The position numbers and the translations under genes are program-made. A DNA stretch of 35,666 nucleotides from Clostridia bacterium. Its GTDB lineage: Bacteria; Bacillota_A; Clostridia; Oscillospirales; Acutalibacteraceae. A model generated the notes under the pieces. The model was given only the letters and a program-made list of their open reading frames with translations, was not told the DNA's origin and did not search any database. Numbering within the stretch: position 1 is the first letter of the stretch; every line of letters begins with the position of its first letter. The stretch is from the NCBI GenBank assembly GCA_017390825.1, contig JAFPAK010000358.1, forward strand, positions 1-35,666. The letters run 5' to 3'. This document shows, in pieces, positions 31,112-35,666 of the stretch.

Positions 31112-33355
31112 TTAAAACGACAGTTGCTCGCCTGCTTCCTCCGCTGCGGGTAGCTTGCCAGCCGCAGGAAGTGAGCGTGTTCTGTATCGGTGAGGTACAC
31201 TTAACATACCCTCTGTATAAGTCTCACAGGATATGACCCTATGACCTTTTTTAAGTGACATTACATTGACACCCTGTGTATTTTTAGTGCTCTTTGCAGC
31301 TATTGCAGCTGTTGACACAAGCAATCTTCTGCCATTCGAGGCACTGACAAGTATTTCAGCATCCTCTTTGATGTATAAAGCTGCGACAAGCGGAGATTTA
31401 TCACTATATGCACCGATAAGCTTTTTACGGTTGGTCTTGGTTTCATATGCTTTCATATCAACCTTCGCAACCTTGCCGTTTTCAAACACAAATATCATGT
31501 AGCCTGAATAATCGTCGGTAACTGCCATATATACGGCACTTTCTTCCTTATCAAACTCCAGCTTCGACGCTACATAGTCACCGAGCACGCTTGCTTTGGT
31601 ATCATCAAAATCACTGCCACGGGATTTATATACCTGCGATGCATTTGAGAAAAACAAAAGATGCGATGTGTTATCCGCCTCAATGCTTTGAGTAAGCATA
31701 TCGCCATCCTTAAGCTTATGCTCGCCGCCCATACGCAGGGAAAGCGGTGTGATCTTTTTGAAATATCCCTCTTTTGTGAAGAAGTAGGTAACAGGATATG
31801 ACGGAATTTCTGCTTTCACCTCGATCTCCGGCTCATCGGACGGGAATACAAGCTGTGTTTTTCTGTCTTGACCATGCTTTTTAGCGATTTCATTAAGCTC
31901 GTTGATGATTATTTTTTTCACCTTCGACTTGCTGCTGAGTATGCTCTCATGCTCTGTGATCTGTTCTTCAAGCGAACGGATGTCCTCGGTACGCTTTAAA
32001 ATATACTCACGGTTGAGATGACGCAGCTTTATCTCCGCAACATACTCTGCTTGGATCTTATCAATAGAAAATCCGATCATGAGGTTCGGAACTACCTCGT
32101 CCTCCTCCTCAGTCTCACGGACAATGCGTATAGCCTTGTCTATATCAAGAAGTATCTTTTCCAAACCTTTGAGCAGATGCAGCCTTTCCTTTGCCTTTGT
32201 AAGATCGAAATACACACGTCTTCTGATACACTCGGTGCGGAACGCCAGCCACTCGGAAAGTATCTCGGCAATTCCCATTACCTTCGGTGAGCCTGCAATA
32301 AGAATGTTGAAATTGCAAGAGAAAGTATCCTGCAAAGTTGTCATCTTATACAGCTTTTGCATCAGCTTATCGGGATCGACACCTCGTTTTAAATCAATCG
32401 TTATTTTCAGACCGTTGATACCTGTTTCATCACGCACATCAGTAATCTCAGTTATCTTCTTTGCCTTTGAAAGATCAATTATCTTTTCGATTATAGCCTC
32501 ACAAGTAGTAGTGGGAGGTATCTCCTTGATATCTATACAGTTCTGAGACTTGTCATAGGTATAGTTTGCACGCACCTTAAATCCGCCACGACCTGTCTTA
32601 TAGATCTTTTCAAGTTCCTCACGATCATACACAAGGCTGCCGCCACCGGGAAAATCAGGTGCAGTCAAAGTATCGGAAATATTGCAGTTTTCATCGTGAA
32701 TAAAAGCAATGGTAGTTTCACATATCTCACGCAGGTTGAAAGGACAGATAGAGCTTGCCATACCTACCGCAATACCGGTATTGGCATTGAGCAACACGGT
32801 CGGAAAGCAAACAGGGAAAAGTGTCGGTTCCTTTTTGGTTGCATCATAGTTATCAACAAAGTCGACCGTATCTTTATCAATATCACGGAACAGCTCTGCT
32901 GCAAAGCTTTCAAGCTTCGCTTCGGTATAACGGGATGCAGCACACTGCATATCTCTTGAATATGCCTTACCGAAGTTTCCCTTTGAATCAACATACGGAT
33001 GTAGCAGTGCTTCATATCCTCGTGAAAGACGCACCATAGTATCGTAGATCGCAGCATCGCCGTGCGGGTTGAGCTGCATTGTCTGTCCTGCTATGTTTGC
33101 AGATTTGATTCTGGGTCCTTTAAGCAGCCCCATAGTATACATAGTATAGAGCAATTTTCGGTGTGATGGCTTAAAGCCATCAATCTCAGGGATCGCACGT
33201 GACACGATAACACTCATTGCATACGGCATAAAGTTCGTTTCGAGTGTCTCGGTTATCGGTTGTTCCAGTACCTTACCAGCACCTGCGATATATGCTCCCG
33301 CTTCTTCGGGAGTAAGTACGGATTTCACCGCTCTAGGTGTTTTCTTTTTAGCCAT
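31112..33355 (-). CDS. Type IIA DNA topoisomerase subunit A (topoisomerase IV/ParC-like)
   Basis: The 747-residue protein is the DNA-cleaving subunit of a type IIA topoisomerase. The winged-helix active site carries Arg142-Tyr143 (AASRYTEAKLES), with Tyr143 as the DNA-linking residue. The quinolone-region helix reads NPHGDAAIYDTMVRL, so the position equal to E. coli GyrA Ser83 is Ala101, while the Asp87 equivalent (Asp105) is kept. The C-terminal beta-pinwheel (about 520-720) has no recognisable GyrA-box; LRMGGEHKLKDGD (about 538-550) occupies its place. That points to a decatenating/relaxing enzyme rather than gyrase. It follows the B subunit by 13 bases. It is divergent from canonical ParC, so the symbol is left blank. 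Confidence 0.9.
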   Translation of the reverse strand: MAKKKTPRAVKSVLTPEEAGAYIAGAGKVLEQPITETLETNFMPYAMSVIVSRAIPEIDGFKPSHRKLLYTMYTMGLLKGPRIKSANIAGQTMQLNPHGDAAIYDTMVRLSRGYEALLHPYVDSKGNFGKAYSRDMQCAASRYTEAKLESFAAELFRDIDKDTVDFVDNYDATKKEPTLFPVCFPTVLLNANTGIAVGMASSICPFNLREICETTIAFIHDENCNISDTLTAPDFPGGGSLVYDREELEKIYKTGRGGFKVRANYTYDKSQNCIDIKEIPPTTTCEAIIEKIIDLSKAKKITEITDVRDETGINGLKITIDLKRGVDPDKLMQKLYKMTTLQDTFSCNFNILIAGSPKVMGIAEILSEWLAFRTECIRRRVYFDLTKAKERLHLLKGLEKILLDIDKAIRIVRETEEEDEVVPNLMIGFSIDKIQAEYVAEIKLRHLNREYILKRTEDIRSLEEQITEHESILSSKSKVKKIIINELNEIAKKHGQDRKTQLVFPSDEPEIEVKAEIPSYPVTYFFTKEGYFKKITPLSLRMGGEHKLKDGDMLTQSIEADNTSHLLFFSNASQVYKSRGSDFDDTKASVLGDYVASKLEFDKEESAVYMAVTDDYSGYMIFVFENGKVAKVDMKAYETKTNRKKLIGAYSDKSPLVAALYIKEDAEILVSASNGRRLLVSTAAIAAKSTKNTQGVNVMSLKKGHRVISCETYTEGMLSVPHRYRTRSLPAAGKLPAAEEAGEQLSF

Positions 33356-33368
33356 TTTACTCCCCTCC

Positions 33369-35351
33369 TTAGCTTAAATCTACTGAATCAAGATACAGAT
33401 GTCCGCTCTCAGCGATAAACTGCTTTCTGCCGTCAATGTCATCACCAAGCAGCACCTCAAACATACGGGCGGTTTCCTCAACACCCTCAGGTGTTACCTT
33501 GATAAGTCTTCTTGTTGCAGGGTTCATTGTTGTAAGATTCATCATATCAGGCTGATTTTCACCAAGACCCTTTGAACGCTGCAATGTGTATTTCTTATCA
33601 CCTATCATACCGAGAATCTCGTTTTTCTCACGTTCATCATAAGCATAATAGGTCTTGTCCTTGGTAGTTATCTCAAACAGCGGAGTTTCCGCAATATATA
33701 CATAGCCCTCTTTTATAAGCGTGGGGGTTAGAGTATATATCATAGTCAGTACCTCGGAGCGGATATGAAATCCGTCAACATCCGCATCGGTACAAATGAT
33801 TATCTTGTTAAACCGCAATGAATTAATGTCAAAAGTAGAAAGGTCCTTGTTGGCTTTTGACTTTATCTCAACACCGCAGCCCATAACCTTGAGTAGGTTT
33901 ACAATAACTTCGCTTTTGAATATTCTATCAGTATCTGCCTTTAAGCAGTTGAGTATCTTACCTCGTATCGGCATAATTGCCTGAAAATCAGGATCACGAG
34001 CAAGCTTACAGGAACCGAGCGCCGAATCGCCCTCAACGATAAACAACTCACGCTGCTCTTTATCACGAAGTCTGCAATCAACAAATTTCGGCACTCTTCC
34101 TGCCATGTCATTAGAGCTTTGCAGTGTTTTCTTAATATTAAGACGCTCTTTCTCGCTTCGTTCACGGGAACGCTTATTAATAAGCACTTGTTCGATGACC
34201 TTATCCGCAGTTTGCTTGTTTTCAATAAAAAATACCTCAAGCTGATGTCGGAAAAAGTCTGTCATTACCTTTTTAATGACATCATCACGCAGTGCTTTTT
34301 TAGTTTGGTTTTCGAAAGAAGCAAGATTGGAAAATGAGGACACGGCAATTACCATACATTCTTCAATATCCTGCATGGTGATAGCACTCTCATTTTTATT
34401 ATACTTATTCTGTTGCTTGATATAGCGATCAAATTCCTTTCGGAAAGCAAGCGTCAGCGCCTGATCGGGCGAACCGCCGTATTCAAGCCAACTGGAATTA
34501 TGATAATATTCCTTGATATGAGTGCGGTTAGTAAACTTTAAAGCAGTATTTATCTTTATTTTATAATTGCTCTTTGTAACGGGATCTTTTTCGGAAAATT
34601 CGCCCTGCCAAAATACAACATCCGACAGTGCTTCCTCACCTGCTAATTGTTCAACATGTTCGGAAATACCGTTTTTGAAAATATACTCATTAGTGTCAAA
34701 CTTTGCTCCGTTTTGCTTACGCAACACAAAAAGGATATTGTCATTTACAATTGCCTGACGGCGGACAATATCATCAATATATTCAAAAGGAACATCTATT
34801 TCTTTAAATACCAACCTATCCGGTTTCCAGCGAATTCTTGTTCCGGTTTCTCTACCTGAATACGGCTCTTTTTGCAACTCACCGACTATCTCGCCGTGTT
34901 CAAAATGAAGATTATATTTAAATCCGTCACGCCGAACCTCAACATCCATATACTCTGATGCATATTGAGTTGAGCAAAGGCCAAGGCCGTTTGTACCAAG
35001 CGAGTACTGATAGATATCTCCCGATTCATTATCATACTTACCACCGGCATAAAGCTCGCAGAAAAGCAACTCCCAGTTGTAGCGTTGCTCCTTCTGGTTA
35101 AAATCTACCGGCACACCACGCCCAAAATCCTGCACCTCAATAGAAAGGTCGGAATATTTTGTAACTACGATTTTTTTACCGTAGCCCTCTCTTGCCTCGT
35201 CAATTGAATTGGAAATGATCTCAAAAACTGCATGCTGACAGCCCTCAAGACCGTCTGAACCGAAAATTACAGCAGGCTTTTTTCGTACACGATCTGCTCC
35301 CTTTAAGGCTGTTATGCTTTCGTTACCGTACTGAGCGGTCTTCTTTGCCAT
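33369..35351 (-). CDS. Type IIA DNA topoisomerase subunit B (topoisomerase IV/ParE-like)
   Basis: The 660-residue ATPase subunit has the GHKL ATP-binding elements ISNSIDEAREGYG (Asn/Glu), EVQDFGRGVPVD, GTNGLGLCSTQYAS and GTRIRWKPD. The TOPRIM domain shows LFIVEGDSALGS, ICTDADVDGFHIR, and the region with LQRSKGLGENQPDMM. The G2 loop reads TNGLGL rather than the usual HGVGASVVNAL, a clear divergence from GyrB and standard ParE. The A subunit follows by 13 bases. A strong promoter precedes it. A separate gyrAB pair is expected elsewhere in the chromosome but is outside this window. Confidence 0.92.
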   Translation of the reverse strand: MAKKTAQYGNESITALKGADRVRKKPAVIFGSDGLEGCQHAVFEIISNSIDEAREGYGKKIVVTKYSDLSIEVQDFGRGVPVDFNQKEQRYNWELLFCELYAGGKYDNESGDIYQYSLGTNGLGLCSTQYASEYMDVEVRRDGFKYNLHFEHGEIVGELQKEPYSGRETGTRIRWKPDRLVFKEIDVPFEYIDDIVRRQAIVNDNILFVLRKQNGAKFDTNEYIFKNGISEHVEQLAGEEALSDVVFWQGEFSEKDPVTKSNYKIKINTALKFTNRTHIKEYYHNSSWLEYGGSPDQALTLAFRKEFDRYIKQQNKYNKNESAITMQDIEECMVIAVSSFSNLASFENQTKKALRDDVIKKVMTDFFRHQLEVFFIENKQTADKVIEQVLINKRSRERSEKERLNIKKTLQSSNDMAGRVPKFVDCRLRDKEQRELFIVEGDSALGSCKLARDPDFQAIMPIRGKILNCLKADTDRIFKSEVIVNLLKVMGCGVEIKSKANKDLSTFDINSLRFNKIIICTDADVDGFHIRSEVLTMIYTLTPTLIKEGYVYIAETPLFEITTKDKTYYAYDEREKNEILGMIGDKKYTLQRSKGLGENQPDMMNLTTMNPATRRLIKVTPEGVEETARMFEVLLGDDIDGRKQFIAESGHLYLDSVDLS

Positions 35352-35408
35352 TTAAATATCCTTTTCCTTTCCACCAAAATAGATTTTTATAACTAGTCTA
35401 TCATTATA

Positions 35409-35437
35409 ATTTTACACAATATATTGTATGTTGTCAA
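35409..35437 (-). promoter_or_regulatory. Promoter of the topoisomerase B-A operon
   Basis: On the minus strand a perfect TTGACA (35432-35437), 17 bases and TAAAAT (35409-35414) lie about 58 bases before the B-subunit start. The spacer contains a 12-bp palindrome ACAATATATTGT (35416-35427), a possible operator. Confidence 0.75.
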
Positions 35438-35600
35438 TGATTTTTTAGTATATGTGTAATAGTTGCTTAGCAAGTCTTTTAGTGAGGATATATCATAACT
35501 AAAGCATCAGGTTTTCTCGTATAGCTTCATATGCACAAAAAGAGCATTCCTTGCGGAGACACTTCGTAAGGAAGTGTACTCCCAATTTTCGTTTTATATA
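35438..35600. other. Non-coding right-edge region with competing hairpins
   Basis: This stretch and its flanks (35352-35666) hold no gene I can support. Two overlapping inverted repeats are visible: TTCCTTGCG (35548-35556) can pair with CGTAAGGAA (35565-35573), and GGAGACACTTC (35555-35565) can pair with GAAGTGTACTCC (35571-35582, one bulge). They share bases, so only one can form at a time. No promoter driving either was identified. Confidence 0.4.
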
Positions 35601-35630
35601 AAAATTGACACTTTCTGTTTGAAAGTGTCA
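35601..35630 (-). terminator. Terminator of a minus-strand gene beyond the right edge
   Basis: A perfect 10-bp stem TGACACTTTC/GAAAGTGTCA (35606-35615, 35621-35630, loop TGTTT) is followed on the minus strand by ATTTTTATAT. It would end a transcript entering from the right. Confidence 0.6.
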
Positions 35631-35666
35631 TAGTGGGTTACATACTTTAAAATTTTACCTATCTCA

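Noticed and set aside
31160..33355. Acquired quinolone resistance from Ala101 in the topoisomerase A subunit
   Set aside because: The whole protein is divergent, so Ala is more likely the lineage's normal residue; resistance cannot be claimed without relatives to compare.
35594..35665. Short open minus-strand frame at the right edge as the end of a gene
   Set aside because: Only 23 codons are visible, they overlap the terminator hairpin, and the sequence resembles no known C-terminus.
1..35666. CRISPR arrays, insertion sequences, prophage genes, tRNA or rRNA genes
   Set aside because: No direct-repeat arrays, transposase or integrase motifs were seen, and the intergenic gaps are too short or lack the required structures.

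Overview
The window reads as a chromosomal segment of a Gram-positive Firmicute of the class Clostridia, most likely an Oscillospiraceae/Ruminococcus-type gut anaerobe. The evidence is Firmicute gene order (smc-ftsY, nadD-yqeK-rsfS, infC-rpmI-rplT), strong AGGAGG-type ribosome binding sites, TTGACA/TATAAT promoters with 17-bp spacers, TrmFO, an LCP cell-wall protein, a two-CxxC acidic protein of the type annotated CD1247-like in Clostridia, and a GH5 glycosidase. Species cannot be fixed from the sequence alone. Nearly all genes lie on the minus strand, so the biological reading direction is right to left.

Right to left: (1) 35.67-31.1 kb holds a non-coding right edge with a terminator for an unseen gene, then a type IIA topoisomerase pair (B then A subunit), a possible plus-strand small RNA, and secG. 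(2) 30.65-27.1 kb is the least conserved part. It has a plus-strand pair (PocR/AraC-type regulator and a carboxypeptidase resembling cytosolic carboxypeptidases), a divergent FAD-dependent oxidoreductase, and a solitary 46-residue peptide gene with its own promoter and terminator. (3) 27.0-25.6 kb is the infC-rpmI-rplT operon, with an attenuator-like leader and an AUU start on infC. (4) 25.6-6.05 kb is a very long, tightly packed run of 17 genes: SpoU-type RNA methyltransferase, dprA, topA, trmFO, plsX, rnc, a radical SAM protein, smc, ftsY, an ITPase, yhbY, nadD, yqeK, an LCP protein, rsfS, leuS and a GH5 enzyme. Many overlap by 1-8 bases, and no internal promoter or terminator was recognised. 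(5) 6.02-2.79 kb holds rpsU with its own promoter and terminator, then yqeG, an endonuclease IV-like gene, aroQ, efp (own promoter) and the acidic zinc-ribbon protein. (6) The left end holds tex on the plus strand and the N-terminus of a divergently transcribed secreted protein.

Functionally the window is mostly information processing: ribosomal proteins and ribosome maturation (S21, L20, L35, YhbY, RsfS, EF-P, IF-3, LeuS), tRNA/rRNA modification and RNA processing, chromosome maintenance (SMC, TopA, topoisomerase IV-like, DprA, Nfo), secretion (FtsY, SecG) and metabolism (PlsX, AroQ, NadD). No complete previously unknown system was found. The best candidates for undescribed biology are the 46-residue peptide gene, the PocR-AraC/carboxypeptidase/FAD-oxidoreductase cluster, a possible small RNA between secG and the topoisomerase A gene, and the unsecreted GH5 enzyme downstream of leuS. 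No tRNA, rRNA, CRISPR array, insertion sequence or prophage gene was recognised.
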